DNA from: Pseudomonadales bacterium
Lineage (GTDB): Bacteria > Pseudomonadota > Gammaproteobacteria > Pseudomonadales > Alcanivoracaceae
DNA length: 48,700 nt
Assembly: GCA_022360555.1 (NCBI GenBank)
Contig: JAKSCQ010000220.1
Span: 1 to 48,700, forward strand
Direction of reading: 5' to 3'
The position numbers and the translations under genes were made by a program. Positions 35,518 through 45,179 of this stretch are shown here, piece after piece. The notes under the pieces were generated by a model that saw only the letters and a program-made list of their open reading frames with translations, had not been told where the DNA came from and made no database searches. Numbering within the stretch: position 1 is the first letter of the stretch; each line of letters begins with the position of its first letter.

Positions 35518-36615
35518 ATGGCAGGCAACAGTTTCGGCGAGCTTTTCAAGGTCACCACCTTTGGTGAGAGTCATGGCCTGGCACTGGGGGCCATTGTGGA
35601 TGGCTGTCCGCCGGGGCTGGAAATCAGCGAGGAAGACCTCCAGGTGGAACTGGACCGGCGCAAACCCGGCACCAGCAAGTACACCACCCAGCGTCGCGAG
35701 CCGGACCAGGTGAAGATTCTTTCCGGTGTGTTCGAAGGCAAGACCACCGGCACCTCCATCGGCCTGCTGATCGAGAATACCGACCAGAAGTCCAAGGACT
35801 ATTCCAACATTGCCGGCACCTTTCGCCCTGGCCATGCGGACTATACCTATACCCAGAAATACGGCTTCCGGGATTACCGTGGCGGTGGTCGTTCCTCCGC
35901 CCGGGAAACCGCCATGCGTGTGGCCGCCGGGGCCATTGCCCGTAAATTCCTCGAGCAGCGCCTGGGTATCCGTATTTATGGTGGCTGTACCCAGATCGGT
36001 GATGTGAAAGCGGAAAGCTTCGACTGGTCCACGGTAAACGACAACCCGTTTTTCTTCCCGGACGCGGCCAAGGTTCCTGCCCTGGAGGCACTGATCAACG
36101 CCCTGCGCAAGGATGGTTCCTCCATCGGTGCGCGGGTGGAAGCCTTTGCCGACGGCGTACCCCCGGGCTGGGGCGAGCCGGTGTTCGACCGTATCGACGC
36201 GGACCTGGCCAAGGCCATGATGTCCATTAATGCGGTCAAGGGCGTGGAAATCGGTGACGGCTTTGCCGTGGTCAACCAGCGCGGTGAACAGCACCGTGGC
36301 GAAATGCCCCCGGAAGGTTTTCTCAGCAACCATGCCGGCGGTGTGCTCGGTGGCATCAGTTCCGGTCAGACAGTGCGGGTGGCCATGGCGCTCAAGCCCA
36401 CCTCCAGCATTCTGATTCCTGGCAAGAGCATCAACCTGGAAGGGCAGGCTGCCGAAGTGGTTACCAAGGGTCGCCACGATCCCTGTGTGGGTGTGCGGGC
36501 GACTCCCATCGCCGAAGCTATGCTGGCGCTGGTGCTGATGGACCACTACCTGCGTCACCGGGCCCAGAACGGGGATGTGCAACCGCCGTTCGCCCCCATC
36601 CCCGGCCAGGCCTGA
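35518..36615 (+). CDS. aroC: Chorismate synthase
   Basis: Last step of the shikimate pathway, converting EPSP to chorismate with reduced FMN. 365 residues from ATG 35518 (GAGGGA at 35508-35513). Signatures: [20 protein letters not shown] at the N-terminus, [28 protein letters not shown] and the C-terminal MALKPTSSI and [17 protein letters not shown]. An MFS transporter gene follows 19 bp after the stop. Confidence 0.97.
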   Translation: MAGNSFGELFKVTTFGESHGLALGAIVDGCPPGLEISEEDLQVELDRRKPGTSKYTTQRREPDQVKILSGVFEGKTTGTSIGLLIENTDQKSKDYSNIAGTFRPGHADYTYTQKYGFRDYRGGGRSSARETAMRVAAGAIARKFLEQRLGIRIYGGCTQIGDVKAESFDWSTVNDNPFFFPDAAKVPALEALINALRKDGSSIGARVEAFADGVPPGWGEPVFDRIDADLAKAMMSINAVKGVEIGDGFAVVNQRGEQHRGEMPPEGFLSNHAGGVLGGISSGQTVRVAMALKPTSSILIPGKSINLEGQAAEVVTKGRHDPCVGVRATPIAEAMLALVLMDHYLRHRAQNGDVQPPFAPIPGQA

Positions 36616-36634
36616 GGGCATCATCGCTCTGGCC

Positions 36635-37774
36635 ATGCCGTATTACTGGCGACTGTCAGCCTTCTATTTCTTCTATTTCGGTCTGTTGGGCACCCTGGTG
36701 CCCTACTGGTCGCTGTACCTGAAGGACCTCGGCTTTTCCGCCTCCGCCATCGGGCTGCTGATGGCGATCCCACAGCTCACCAAGATCGGCGCTCCCAACC
36801 TGTGGGGCTGGCTGGCGGATCGCAGCGGCCAGCGCCTGCGTATTATCCGTGCCGGCAACCTGCTGGCGGCGATTGCCTTCATGCCGGTGTTCTGGGTAGA
36901 CGAATTCTGGTCCATGGCGGCGCTGCTGGTGACATTCAGTTTCTTCTGGAACGCCGTGCTTGCCCAGTTCGAGGTGCTTACCCTGCAGTCACTGGGGGAC
37001 CAGGCCCACCGTTACAGCCATGTCCGGCTGTGGGGGTCGGTGGGCTTCATTCTGGCGGTACTGGTGCTGGGCGAAGCCCTGGATCAACTGGGCACGACAC
37101 TGTTGCCGTGGGTACTGTGTGGTCTGCTCTGGTTGCTTTGGCTGGGCACCCTGACTCTGCCAGCGGGGCAGAGCCGTGACGAGAAGAACCCGCAGGGCGC
37201 CGTTTCGGTCTGGACGGTTCTCAGCAAGCCGGCGGTCAGCCTGTTTCTGGTAGCGGCCTTTCTGATGCAGCTCTCCCATGGCCCTTACTACACCTTCTAC
37301 AGCATCTACCTGGAGGATCTGGGGTTCAGCAAGTTTGTGGTTGGCACCTTGTGGGCATTGGGGGTGTTGGCAGAAGTGGCCCTGTTTGTGGTCATGCACA
37401 GGCTGATGCACCGCTTTTCCATTCCATGGATTCTGGTGGGCAGCCTGGTGCTGGCAAGCCTGCGCTGGCTGATGATCGGTACGGTGGAAGACTCCCTGAG
37501 CCTGCTGGCGCTGGCCCAGCTACTGCACGCCGCCAGTTTCGGCAGTTTTCATGCCGCCAGCATTGCCTGGGTCCACCGCCAGTTTGGGCCGTCGCTGGGC
37601 GGGCAGGGGCAGGCCCTGTATTCCAGCCTGGGCTTCGGTGCCGGCTGGGCCGCCGGCGCCTGGTTGTCCGGCATCTTCTGGCAGCAATGGGGGGCTGCAC
37701 TGTTTCTGGTGGCAGCCCTGGTGGCCGCTGCTGCTGCCGGGTTGCTTGTTGCCGGGGGGGTGACCCGGCGATAG
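36635..37774 (+). CDS. MFS transporter (HcaT / 3-phenylpropionate transporter type)
   Basis: 379 residues with about twelve transmembrane helices. PYYWRLSAFYFFYFGLLGTL and LKDLGFSASAIGLLMA at the N-terminus, GWLADRSGQRLRI in loop 2-3, and RLWGSVGFILAV match the MFS_1_like/HcaT group. Substrate not known; the family name does not prove phenylpropionate transport. No strong ribosome site before ATG 36635, so it may rely on coupling to aroC. A weak hairpin near 37845-37868 lies beyond. Confidence 0.88.
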   Translation: MPYYWRLSAFYFFYFGLLGTLVPYWSLYLKDLGFSASAIGLLMAIPQLTKIGAPNLWGWLADRSGQRLRIIRAGNLLAAIAFMPVFWVDEFWSMAALLVTFSFFWNAVLAQFEVLTLQSLGDQAHRYSHVRLWGSVGFILAVLVLGEALDQLGTTLLPWVLCGLLWLLWLGTLTLPAGQSRDEKNPQGAVSVWTVLSKPAVSLFLVAAFLMQLSHGPYYTFYSIYLEDLGFSKFVVGTLWALGVLAEVALFVVMHRLMHRFSIPWILVGSLVLASLRWLMIGTVEDSLSLLALAQLLHAASFGSFHAASIAWVHRQFGPSLGGQGQALYSSLGFGAGWAAGAWLSGIFWQQWGAALFLVAALVAAAAAGLLVAGGVTRR

Positions 37775-37844
37775 TGATATGAGCCGGCCGATGAAGTGGC
37801 AACCGGTCGGGTGGCAGGCTCGAAAGGGGTGTCCAGAAAGCAAC

Positions 37845-37868
37845 AAGGCCGGCATGGATGTCGGCCTT
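37845..37868. terminator. Hairpin between the MFS and LysR genes
   Basis: AAGGCCGGCA / TGTCGGCCTT with one G-T pair and a TGGA loop, between two convergent genes. T runs on either side are poor, so it is a weak terminator candidate for both. Confidence 0.55.
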
Positions 37869-37877
37869 GATACTTGG

Positions 37878-38762
37878 CTACAGATCGTCCGAACAACTTT
37901 CTCTAAGCGCTTTCAGAAATGCCTGCGCCGCATTGGACTGGCTGCGTGCCGGGTGGGTGACAACCCCTAGTTGCCGCTGGGGGAGGGGCGCATCGACAGG
38001 CAGTTGTATCACGGCGTCATCGACCATGGTGGCGGGGAGTACACTCCAGCCCAGGCCAATGGAAACCATCATGTGAATGGTTTCCAGATAGTTGGTGGAC
38101 ATGGCGATATCCAGCTTTAGGTTGTGCTCGTCGAACAGGCGCTCCACGATTCCTCGTGTGAAGGTCACCGGGGAGGGCAGGATGGCGCTGTGCCGGGTCA
38201 GCGCTTCCAGTGTCAGGTTGTGCTGTTTTGCCAGCGGGTGCTCCGGGGCACACATGAATACCAGCGGATCCTTCCAGACCACTTCGCTGTAGAGGCGCTC
38301 ATCCGGCTGTGGGGGCAGGGTGACCACGCCCATTTCCAGCTCGCCGTGGAGCACGCCTTCCCAGGCCTCTTCGGAATCAATGAAGTGGATATCCAGCTTT
38401 ACCTTGGGGTAGTCCCGGGAAAACTGCCGCAGAACCGGCGGCAGCCGGTGCAGTCCAATATGGTGGCTGGTGCCGATGCGCAGTTTGCCGGATACCTCGC
38501 CGGACAGGTCGTGGATGGCCCGGGCCATGTCTTCCACATCCATCAGCACCTGGCGGGCACGGGGCAGCAGGGCGCGTCCGGCTTCGGTAAGCTGGATCTG
38601 GCGACCCACCCGGTCAAACAGACGGGCATCAAGCTGTTGTTCCAGCAGGGCGATACGCTTGCTGATACCCGGTTGGGTGATGTAAAGGCGCTCGGCGGCG
38701 GCGGAGAACGAACCGGTCTCGGCCACGGCCATGAAGGCGCTCAGCGTTGGTGTATCTATCAT
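37878..38762 (-). CDS. LysR-type transcriptional regulator
   Basis: 294 residues. The winged helix-turn-helix (about 1-60) reads TLSAFMAVAETGSFSAAAERLYITQPGISKRIALLEQ in two parts, and the substrate-binding domain (about 90-290) contains KLRIGTSHHIGLHRLPPVL and GLGWSVLPATMV. It diverges from leuC across a 159-bp AT-rich region; the same LysR-leuC arrangement occurs in Pseudomonas. Control of leuCDB is inferred from position and not shown. Confidence 0.92.
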   Translation of the reverse strand: MIDTPTLSAFMAVAETGSFSAAAERLYITQPGISKRIALLEQQLDARLFDRVGRQIQLTEAGRALLPRARQVLMDVEDMARAIHDLSGEVSGKLRIGTSHHIGLHRLPPVLRQFSRDYPKVKLDIHFIDSEEAWEGVLHGELEMGVVTLPPQPDERLYSEVVWKDPLVFMCAPEHPLAKQHNLTLEALTRHSAILPSPVTFTRGIVERLFDEHNLKLDIAMSTNYLETIHMMVSIGLGWSVLPATMVDDAVIQLPVDAPLPQRQLGVVTHPARSQSNAAQAFLKALRESCSDDL

Positions 38763-38921
38763 TCCCGGAGATCCAGACTGTCGGTAGCGGGATAATAATT
38801 GGTTATCTTAAAAATGAAAAATATGAATTGGATTTATTGATGGGAGAACCCTACATTAATAGTCATTGATAAACCAGTCGTAATTGCGACTGCTGGTGCA
38901 GTACGACGCAGGGAGAGAAAC
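38763..38921. promoter_or_regulatory. Divergent LysR-leuC control region
   Basis: The middle (about 38790-38875) is strikingly AT-rich compared with the rest of the window, with TTAAAAATGAAAAATATGAA and TTTATTGATGG. This is expected for overlapping divergent promoters and LysR boxes. No single T-N11-A box can be chosen by eye. GGGAG before the leuC ATG is the ribosome site. Confidence 0.5.
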
Positions 38922-40340
38922 ATGGCCGGCAAAACCCTCTATGACAAATTGTGGGACGCCCATCTCGTCACCGAACGCGAAGATGGCTCCGCCCTGATCT
39001 ACATCGACCGCCAGATCATTCATGAGGTGACGTCTCCGCAGGCGTTTGAAGGGCTGCGTCTGGCCGGCCGCAAGCCGTGGCGCACCGGCGCCAGCGTGGC
39101 CACCATCGATCATAATGTGCCGACGACCCCGTTCAAGTCCGCTGCGGAAATCAAGGATGACACCTCCCGTATCCAGGTACAGACCCTGGAATCCAACACC
39201 CGGGAGTTCGGCATCACCGAATTCGGTATCGGTGACGTTCGCCAGGGTATCGTGCACGTGATGGCGCCGGAGCAGGGAGCTGTGGTGCCAGGCATGACGG
39301 TGGTGTGCGGGGACTCTCATACCTCCACCAACGGAGCGCTGGCCTGCCTGGCCCATGGTATCGGTACCAGTGAAGTGGAGCATGTGTTGGCGACCCAGAC
39401 CCTGGTGGCCAAGAAAATGAACAACATGCGCGTCAGCGTGGAAGGCGAGCTGGGCCCGGGTGTCACCGCCAAGGATGTGGTGTTGCATATCATTGGCGTC
39501 ATCGGCACCGCCGGTGGCACCGGCTATGCGCTGGAATTTGCGGGCAGTGCCATTCGCGGCCTCTCCATGGAGGGCCGCATGACCATCTGCAACATGTCCA
39601 TCGAGGCCGGCGCCCGTGCCGGCATGGTGGCGGTGGATGATGTCACCATCGACTATGTGAAAGGCCGTCCTTTCGCGCCCAGCGGGGCGGACTGGGACAA
39701 GGCCGTGGCATACTGGCGCACCCTGGTCTCCGATGAGGATGCGGTATTCGACCAGGACATCACCATCGACGCCGCGGATATCAAGCCGCAGGTCTCTTGG
39801 GGTACCAGCCCGGAAATGGTGGTGCCGGTGGATGCCTCCCTGCCGGATCCGGCCGCAGAAAGTGACGAGGTGAAACGCTCCGGCATGACGCGGGCCTACG
39901 AATACATGGGGCTCAAGCCGGGCATGCCGGTGACCGATATCAAGGTGGACCGGGTGTTCATCGGCTCCTGCACCAACTCTCGTATCGAGGATCTGCGTGC
40001 CGCCGCCGAGGTGGCGAAAGGCCGCAAGAAGGCGGATTCCGTCAAGCAGGTGCTGGTTGTGCCCGGCTCCGGGCTGGTCAAGCAGCAGGCGGAAAAAGAG
40101 GGTCTGGACAAGGTTTTCATCGAGGCGGGCTTTGAATGGCGCGCGCCGGGCTGCTCCATGTGCCTGGCCATGAACCCGGACCGTCTGGAAGCCGGCGAGC
40201 ATTGTGCGTCCACCTCCAACCGCAATTTTGAGGGGCGCCAGGGCAACGGTGGCCGCACTCATCTGGTGAGTCCGGCGATGGCGGCCGCTGCTGCGGTAGC
40301 GGGCCATTTTGTGGACATTCGCGAACTCGACCGGACCTGA
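38922..40340 (+). CDS. leuC: 3-isopropylmalate dehydratase large subunit
   Basis: [4Fe-4S] aconitase-family enzyme of leucine biosynthesis, isomerising 2- to 3-isopropylmalate with LeuD. 472 residues, full length. [11 protein letters not shown] at the N-terminus, [37 protein letters not shown] and [13 protein letters not shown] give the three cluster cysteines. Start ATG 38922. leuD begins 10 bp after its stop. Confidence 0.98.
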   Translation: MAGKTLYDKLWDAHLVTEREDGSALIYIDRQIIHEVTSPQAFEGLRLAGRKPWRTGASVATIDHNVPTTPFKSAAEIKDDTSRIQVQTLESNTREFGITEFGIGDVRQGIVHVMAPEQGAVVPGMTVVCGDSHTSTNGALACLAHGIGTSEVEHVLATQTLVAKKMNNMRVSVEGELGPGVTAKDVVLHIIGVIGTAGGTGYALEFAGSAIRGLSMEGRMTICNMSIEAGARAGMVAVDDVTIDYVKGRPFAPSGADWDKAVAYWRTLVSDEDAVFDQDITIDAADIKPQVSWGTSPEMVVPVDASLPDPAAESDEVKRSGMTRAYEYMGLKPGMPVTDIKVDRVFIGSCTNSRIEDLRAAAEVAKGRKKADSVKQVLVVPGSGLVKQQAEKEGLDKVFIEAGFEWRAPGCSMCLAMNPDRLEAGEHCASTSNRNFEGRQGNGGRTHLVSPAMAAAAAVAGHFVDIRELDRT

Positions 40341-40350
40341 GGAGTCGATC

Positions 40351-40995
40351 ATGGAAAAATTTATTCGTCATGAAGGGCTGGTTGCGCCACTGGATCGTGC
40401 CAATGTGGACACCGACCAGATCATCCCCAAGCAGTTTCTCAAGTCCATCAAACGCACCGGCTTCGGGCCGAACCTGTTCGATGAATGGCGTTACCTGGAT
40501 GAGGGGGCGCCGGGCAAGGACGACAGCAAGCGCCCGAAAAATGAGGACTTTGTGCTCAACAAGCCTCGTTACCAGGGGGCCAGCATCCTGCTGGCCCGTC
40601 GCAACTTCGGTTGCGGGTCCAGCCGCGAACATGCGCCCTGGGCACTGATGGATTTCGGCTTCCGGGCCATTATCGCCCCGAGCTTTGCGGATATCTTCTA
40701 CAACAACTGTTTCAAGAACGGCCTGTTGCCGATTGTGTTGCCGGAGGATAACGTGGAAGCCCTGTTTCAGGCGGTGGAAGGGAAGGAAGGCTTCCGGATT
40801 ACCATCGATCTGGAAAACCAGCAGGTGATCCCTGAGTCCGGGGAGCCGCTGGTATTCGAGATTGACGAATTCCGCAAGCACTGCCTGCTCAATGGTCTGG
40901 ATGAAATCGGCCTGACGCTCAATGAGGCCGATGCCATCCGCGCTTACGAGGCGCGCCGCGCTGAACGTGAACCCTGGGTATTCCAGGACCATTAA
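40351..40995 (+). CDS. leuD: 3-isopropylmalate dehydratase small subunit
   Basis: Swivel-domain subunit of isopropylmalate isomerase, 214 residues from ATG 40351 (GAGGAG at 40339-40344). Motifs: [31 protein letters not shown] and [17 protein letters not shown]. It lies directly after leuC; a lipoprotein gene, not leuB, comes next. Confidence 0.98.
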   Translation: MEKFIRHEGLVAPLDRANVDTDQIIPKQFLKSIKRTGFGPNLFDEWRYLDEGAPGKDDSKRPKNEDFVLNKPRYQGASILLARRNFGCGSSREHAPWALMDFGFRAIIAPSFADIFYNNCFKNGLLPIVLPEDNVEALFQAVEGKEGFRITIDLENQQVIPESGEPLVFEIDEFRKHCLLNGLDEIGLTLNEADAIRAYEARRAEREPWVFQDH

Positions 40996-41016
40996 AAGAA
41001 AAAACAAGGAGTCAAC

Positions 41017-41454
41017 ATGCTGCGGATTCTCTCTTTACTGTCAGTGCTGGTGCTGGCCGGTTGTGCGACTGGCATGTACAACGCCCCCAGTGGCGACGAG
41101 GCGGTAACGCTGAAAGTGGACAATCAACTGGCCTCTCCGGCCGGTGACAGTGGTGATGGTGCCTGGCAAATGCCCATGAGCACCTCTGCCAAGGCCTCCA
41201 TCTTCAAGGTTAACGGCGAGCGAATTTCCGAACAGGGTGGTGCAGAGTCGGTATTGCTGGAGCCCGGCAAGCAATCGGTGGAAGTCTATGCTGACCAGGG
41301 CGGCATCCTGCGGTTTGGCAAATTCCGCTATACCTTTGATGAGGGCGGTGTCTATCAGGTGCGTATCAAGCCCTCCGGTGGCAGCAAGGACTACACCCTG
41401 GAGCTGGTAAAAGCCTCCGCACCCCAGGATGTGCTGGTCAGCAAGGACTTTTAA
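41017..41454 (+). CDS. Putative lipoprotein within the leu cluster
   Basis: 145 residues with a short signal peptide and lipobox LVLAGC (lipidated C16), so probably anchored in the envelope. The mature part is beta-rich (YTFDEGGVYQVRIKPSGGSKDYTLELV), without recognised domain. AAGGAG lies 7 nt before ATG 41017. It sits 21 bp after leuD and 47 bp before leuB on the same strand, an odd place for an envelope protein; a methyltransferase gene occupies this place in Pseudomonas, as I recall. Confidence 0.8.
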   Translation: MLRILSLLSVLVLAGCATGMYNAPSGDEAVTLKVDNQLASPAGDSGDGAWQMPMSTSAKASIFKVNGERISEQGGAESVLLEPGKQSVEVYADQGGILRFGKFRYTFDEGGVYQVRIKPSGGSKDYTLELVKASAPQDVLVSKDF

Positions 41455-41501
41455 GGCGCCCCTCAGGGGCTCAGTAGTAGCAGTAGAACAGGAAGCAGGT
41501 A

Positions 41502-42578
41502 ATGAGCAAGGTACTGGTGTTGCCCGGTGACGGCATTGGCCCGGAAATCGTGACAGAAGCGGTGAAGGTGCTGAATGTCGCCAAAGAGAAGTTTGGCCTC
41601 GACGTTGAGCTGGATGAGGCCCTGGTGGGCGGCGCGGCGGTGGATGCGGAAGGCGACCCACTGCCGGCAGGTACCCTGGAAAAGGCCCGTGCTGCGGATG
41701 CCATCCTGTTCGGTTCCATCGGTGGCCCCAAGTGGGACGCCATCGAGCGGGACAAGCGTCCGGAGCGCGGCCTGTTGCGCCTGCGTTCTTCGCTGGGGCT
41801 GTTTGCCAACCTGCGTCCGGCCATCCTGTTTCCGCAACTGGCCGATGCCTCCAGCCTGAAGCCCGAAGTGGTGTCAGGGCTGGATATCCTGATTGTGCGT
41901 GAGTTGACCGGTGGCATTTACTTTGGTCAACCGCGCGGGATTCGGGAAGAAAATGGCGAGCGCGTGGGTTTCAATACCTATGTGTATGCGGAATCGGAAA
42001 TGCGTCGTATCGCCAGAGTCGCCTTCGATCTGGCCATGAAGCGTGACAAGCGTGTGCTGTCCGTGGACAAGGCCAATGTGCTGGAAGTGACCGAGCTGTG
42101 GAAGGAAGTGGTCACTGAAGAAGCCAAAAACTACCCGGAAATCCAGTTGTCCCACATGTACGTGGACAACGCGGCCATGCAACTGGTGCGTGCGCCGAAA
42201 CAGTTTGATGTGATTGTCACCGGCAACCTGTTTGGTGACATCCTCTCCGATGAAGCCGCCATGCTCACCGGTTCCATCGGAATGTTGCCCTCCGCCTCCC
42301 TGGATGAGAACCGCAAGGGGTTGTATGAACCCTGCCATGGTTCGGCGCCGGATATCGCCGGCCAGGGGATTGCCAACCCGCTGGCGACCATCATGTCGCT
42401 GGCCATGCTGATGCGTTACAGCCTGGAACGTGGTGACGTGGCCGATGCCATCGAAGCCGCCGTGGAAAAGGTGCTGGATCAGGGGTTGCGCACCGCGGAC
42501 ATTTATACCGAGGGCACTCGCAAAGTGGGCACCGAAGAGATGGGTAGCGCCGTGGCCGAGACACTGGCCGGAGCGTAA
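41502..42578 (+). CDS. leuB: 3-isopropylmalate dehydrogenase
   Basis: NAD-dependent oxidative decarboxylation of 3-isopropylmalate in leucine synthesis. 358 residues beginning [47 protein letters not shown], the catalytic lysine region [16 protein letters not shown] and the metal-binding [23 protein letters not shown] are present. AGGAAGCAGGTA precedes ATG 41502. Confidence 0.98.
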   Translation: MSKVLVLPGDGIGPEIVTEAVKVLNVAKEKFGLDVELDEALVGGAAVDAEGDPLPAGTLEKARAADAILFGSIGGPKWDAIERDKRPERGLLRLRSSLGLFANLRPAILFPQLADASSLKPEVVSGLDILIVRELTGGIYFGQPRGIREENGERVGFNTYVYAESEMRRIARVAFDLAMKRDKRVLSVDKANVLEVTELWKEVVTEEAKNYPEIQLSHMYVDNAAMQLVRAPKQFDVIVTGNLFGDILSDEAAMLTGSIGMLPSASLDENRKGLYEPCHGSAPDIAGQGIANPLATIMSLAMLMRYSLERGDVADAIEAAVEKVLDQGLRTADIYTEGTRKVGTEEMGSAVAETLAGA

Positions 42579-42633
42579 GACACTCATTGACTTACAGACA
42601 GAAAGGGCAACCCTTTCAGGAGACAGTTTCCCC

Positions 42634-43746
42634 ATGAAGAAAGTCGGTTTTGTCGGCTGGCGTGGCATGGTGGGCTCCGTACTGATGGAGCGCATGATTG
42701 CCGAAAATGATTTTGCGGATATCGAACCGGTCTTTTTCTCGACCTCCCAGGTCGGTCAGGCTGGCCCGAATGTTGGCAAGGAAATTCCTGCCCTGGGCGA
42801 CGCCAAAAGCATTGAAGAGCTGAAAGGCCTGGACGTGATCGTGACCTGTCAGGGCGGCGATTACACTAACGAGGTCTACCCCAAACTGCGTGAAGCAGGT
42901 TGGGAGGGTTATTGGATCGATGCGGCCTCCGCCCTGCGGATGGCAGACCACAGCATCATCGTACTGGATCCGGTCAACCGTAGCGTTATCGACCAGGGCC
43001 TGGACCAGGGCGTCAAGGATTTTGTCGGTGGTAACTGCACCGTCAGCCTGATGCTGATGGCTCTGGGTGGCCTGTTCAATGAAGGGCTGGTGGAATGGAC
43101 CAGTTCGCAGACCTACCAGGCGGCATCCGGTGCCGGCGCCCAGAACATGCGTGAGCTGATTGCCCAGATGGGCAAGATCCACGGTGATGTGGCCGATAAA
43201 CTGGCCGATCCGGCCAGCGCCATTCTGGATATCGACAGCCAGGTCGCGGCCACCATGCGCAGCAGCGAGCTGCCCACGGATCATTTTGGCCATTCCCTGG
43301 CTGGCTCTCTGCTGCCCTGGATCGACAAGGAAATGGAAAACGGCCAGAGCAAGGAAGAGTGGAAAGCCCAGGCGGAGACCAACAAGATTCTTGGCCGTGG
43401 TGATAACCCCATTCCGCTGGATGGTACCTGTGTGCGTATCGGCGCCATGCGCTGCCACGCCCAGGCACTGACCGTGAAGCTCACCCGTGACGTGCCCCTG
43501 GATGAAGTCTACGACATCATTGGCAACGCCAATGACTGGGTGAAAGTGGTGCCCAACGAGAAAGAGGCAACCCTGCGGGATCTGACTCCCACGGCGGTAA
43601 CCGGCACTCTCGGCATCCCCGTGGGTCGGCTGCGCAAGCTCAACATGGGTGGTGAATACCTGAACGCCTTCACCGTGGGTGACCAGCTTCTCTGGGGTGC
43701 GGCAGAGCCGCTGCGCCGCATGCTGCGCATCCTTATGGAGCGTTAA
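42634..43746 (+). CDS. asd: Aspartate-semialdehyde dehydrogenase
   Basis: Reduces aspartyl phosphate to aspartate semialdehyde for lysine/diaminopimelate, methionine and threonine synthesis. 370 residues from ATG 42634; a longer frame from 42430 overlaps leuB and is rejected. [11 protein letters not shown] binds NADP. The catalytic C135 is in GGNCTVSLM, at the same number as in E. coli. [14 protein letters not shown] and [16 protein letters not shown] are also diagnostic. CAGGAGA lies upstream. Confidence 0.97.
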   Translation: MKKVGFVGWRGMVGSVLMERMIAENDFADIEPVFFSTSQVGQAGPNVGKEIPALGDAKSIEELKGLDVIVTCQGGDYTNEVYPKLREAGWEGYWIDAASALRMADHSIIVLDPVNRSVIDQGLDQGVKDFVGGNCTVSLMLMALGGLFNEGLVEWTSSQTYQAASGAGAQNMRELIAQMGKIHGDVADKLADPASAILDIDSQVAATMRSSELPTDHFGHSLAGSLLPWIDKEMENGQSKEEWKAQAETNKILGRGDNPIPLDGTCVRIGAMRCHAQALTVKLTRDVPLDEVYDIIGNANDWVKVVPNEKEATLRDLTPTAVTGTLGIPVGRLRKLNMGGEYLNAFTVGDQLLWGAAEPLRRMLRILMER

Positions 43747-43768
43747 ACAGCAATTGAAAGTGAAAAAG

Positions 43769-43807
43769 CGCGGGCCTGGCCTTGGTTTCACTTGGGCCGT
43801 GCCCGCG
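43769..43807 (+). terminator. Hairpin after asd
   Basis: CGCGGGC (43769-43775) pairs with GCCCGCG (43801-43807), with inner GGCC pairs, followed by TTTGTC. A modest Rho-independent terminator candidate 20 bp beyond asd. Confidence 0.5.
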
Positions 43808-43849
43808 TTTGTCTTTGTGGGCCGGGATCATTAACAGCTAACCCCTATC

Positions 43850-43960
43850 TCGTCATGGCGGGCTTGCCTCGCTATCTCCTTATGGCAGGCAGAGTCCAGG
43901 GTATAGGCTTTGCGGCAGAACCCCGAATCAAGTCTGGGGTAACGGGATAAAATGCCGGGG
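43850..43960. repeat. Degenerate intergenic palindromic repeat (TPDLIRG type)
   Basis: CGTCATGGCGGGCTTGCC (43850-43867) followed by CCCCGAATCAAGTCTGGGG (43921-43939). On the minus strand the second part would encode PVTPDLIRG, a peptide familiar as the spurious translation of a widespread proteobacterial intergenic repeat. Arms have decayed (mismatches), so it looks old. The rest of the 255-bp asd-usg gap has no gene. Confidence 0.55.
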
Positions 43961-44001
43961 TGGGATTCTCGTTTCTGCGGCATCGGTGTTGTGAGGTGTG
44001 T

Positions 44002-45015
44002 ATGCGTTCAATCAATCTGGCCGTTGTCGGCGCTACCGGTCTGGTCGGTGAGGCGATAATCAAGCTGCTCGCGGAACGGAAGTTTCCGGTCGGCGAGCTT
44101 TTTGTGCTGGCATCGGAAAATACCGCAGGCGGCAAGATATCCTTTGATGGCAAGTCGTTAAAAGTCTTGCCGGCGGAAGATTTCGATTTTTCGCAGGTCG
44201 AGCTGGCGCTGTTTGCCGCCGGGGCTAGCGCCAGTCAGCAACTGGCACCCGCTGCGGCAGAAGGCGGTGCCGTGGTCGTGGACCTGTCGCCGGCCTACCG
44301 TTACGAGCCGGATGTGCCGCTGGTGGTTGCCGACGTCAACGATGAACTGCTGGGCCAGGCCCGCGAACGCAACCTGGTGGCCTGTGCGGATGCGTCCACG
44401 GTTCAGCTGGTGCGCGCGCTCAAACCGCTCACTGAACTGGGGCCCATTCAGGATGTGGTGGTTACCCAGTTTCTGGCGGCATCTGCCACAGGCAAGAGCG
44501 GGGTGGACCAACTGGCGCAGCAAAGTGTTCGCCTGCTAAACGGACTGTCGCCCAGCGAAGCGGCCCAGGCGCAGATTGCCTTCAACGTGCTACCGGTCAG
44601 TGGTCAGGTGCAGGAGAACGGCTTCACCAGCGAAGAGCTCAAGCTGATGCTGGAAACCCGCCGGATTCTGGCTGATCAGCCCCTGTCGATACAGGCCACC
44701 ACGGTGCGGGTGCCGGTATTCTACGGCCATGGCCAGAGTGTGTCGGTTCGTAGCATGCAGGGGCTGACCGCCGCTCAATCTTTTGCACTGTGGGAGGGCC
44801 TGGATGACGTGGAAATCATGGAAAATGATGATCCGCAGGCCATTTCCCCGGTGGCGACGGTGGAGGGGGAGCCGCGAATGTTGATCTCCCGGACTCGCGA
44901 AGATATGGAAGCCGGCGGTGGCTTGAGCTATTTTAGCGTCGCCGATAATGTCCGCTGGGGGGCTGCCCTGAACGCGGTCAAGGTTGCCGAGAAGTTGCTA
45001 AAAGACTATCTGTAA
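44002..45015 (+). CDS. usg: Asd-like pseudoenzyme (Usg-1 type)
   Basis: 337 residues homologous to aspartate-semialdehyde dehydrogenase: VVGATGLVGEAIIKLL NADP loop, FVLASENTAGG, VVDLSPAYRY and the C-terminal GHGQSVSVRSM. In the active-site loop, where Asd has NPNCST, this protein reads CADAST (128-133), so the catalytic Cys is A131. Dehydrogenase activity is therefore unlikely. Between asd and fimV it matches the Usg-type gene at this place in Pseudomonas; its role is not established. ATG 44002 is preferred to upstream in-frame starts. Confidence 0.9.
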   Translation: MRSINLAVVGATGLVGEAIIKLLAERKFPVGELFVLASENTAGGKISFDGKSLKVLPAEDFDFSQVELALFAAGASASQQLAPAAAEGGAVVVDLSPAYRYEPDVPLVVADVNDELLGQARERNLVACADASTVQLVRALKPLTELGPIQDVVVTQFLAASATGKSGVDQLAQQSVRLLNGLSPSEAAQAQIAFNVLPVSGQVQENGFTSEELKLMLETRRILADQPLSIQATTVRVPVFYGHGQSVSVRSMQGLTAAQSFALWEGLDDVEIMENDDPQAISPVATVEGEPRMLISRTREDMEAGGGLSYFSVADNVRWGAALNAVKVAEKLLKDYL

Positions 45016-45179
45016 TGGATACTTACTGACATTATGTGACGCGGTTTCTAGGTTTTGTCCGTAGGCTGAGGCAGAATGTGTGAACAGCGTCATAGGCACT
45101 GCTTGCCGCCTCGGGTTCATCCCTTGTGCCCGCGGGACCGGGCTGAGCGCGGGAAACATAATAAATAAAGGGTTCGACC

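Noticed and set aside
38856-40352. 498-codon open frame antisense to leuC
   Set aside because: Shadow of leuC; sequence is His/Arg/Gly-rich without motifs.
43872-44153. 93-codon minus-strand ORF
   Set aside because: Its PVTPDLIRG peptide marks it as translation of an intergenic repeat, and it overlaps the usg-type gene.
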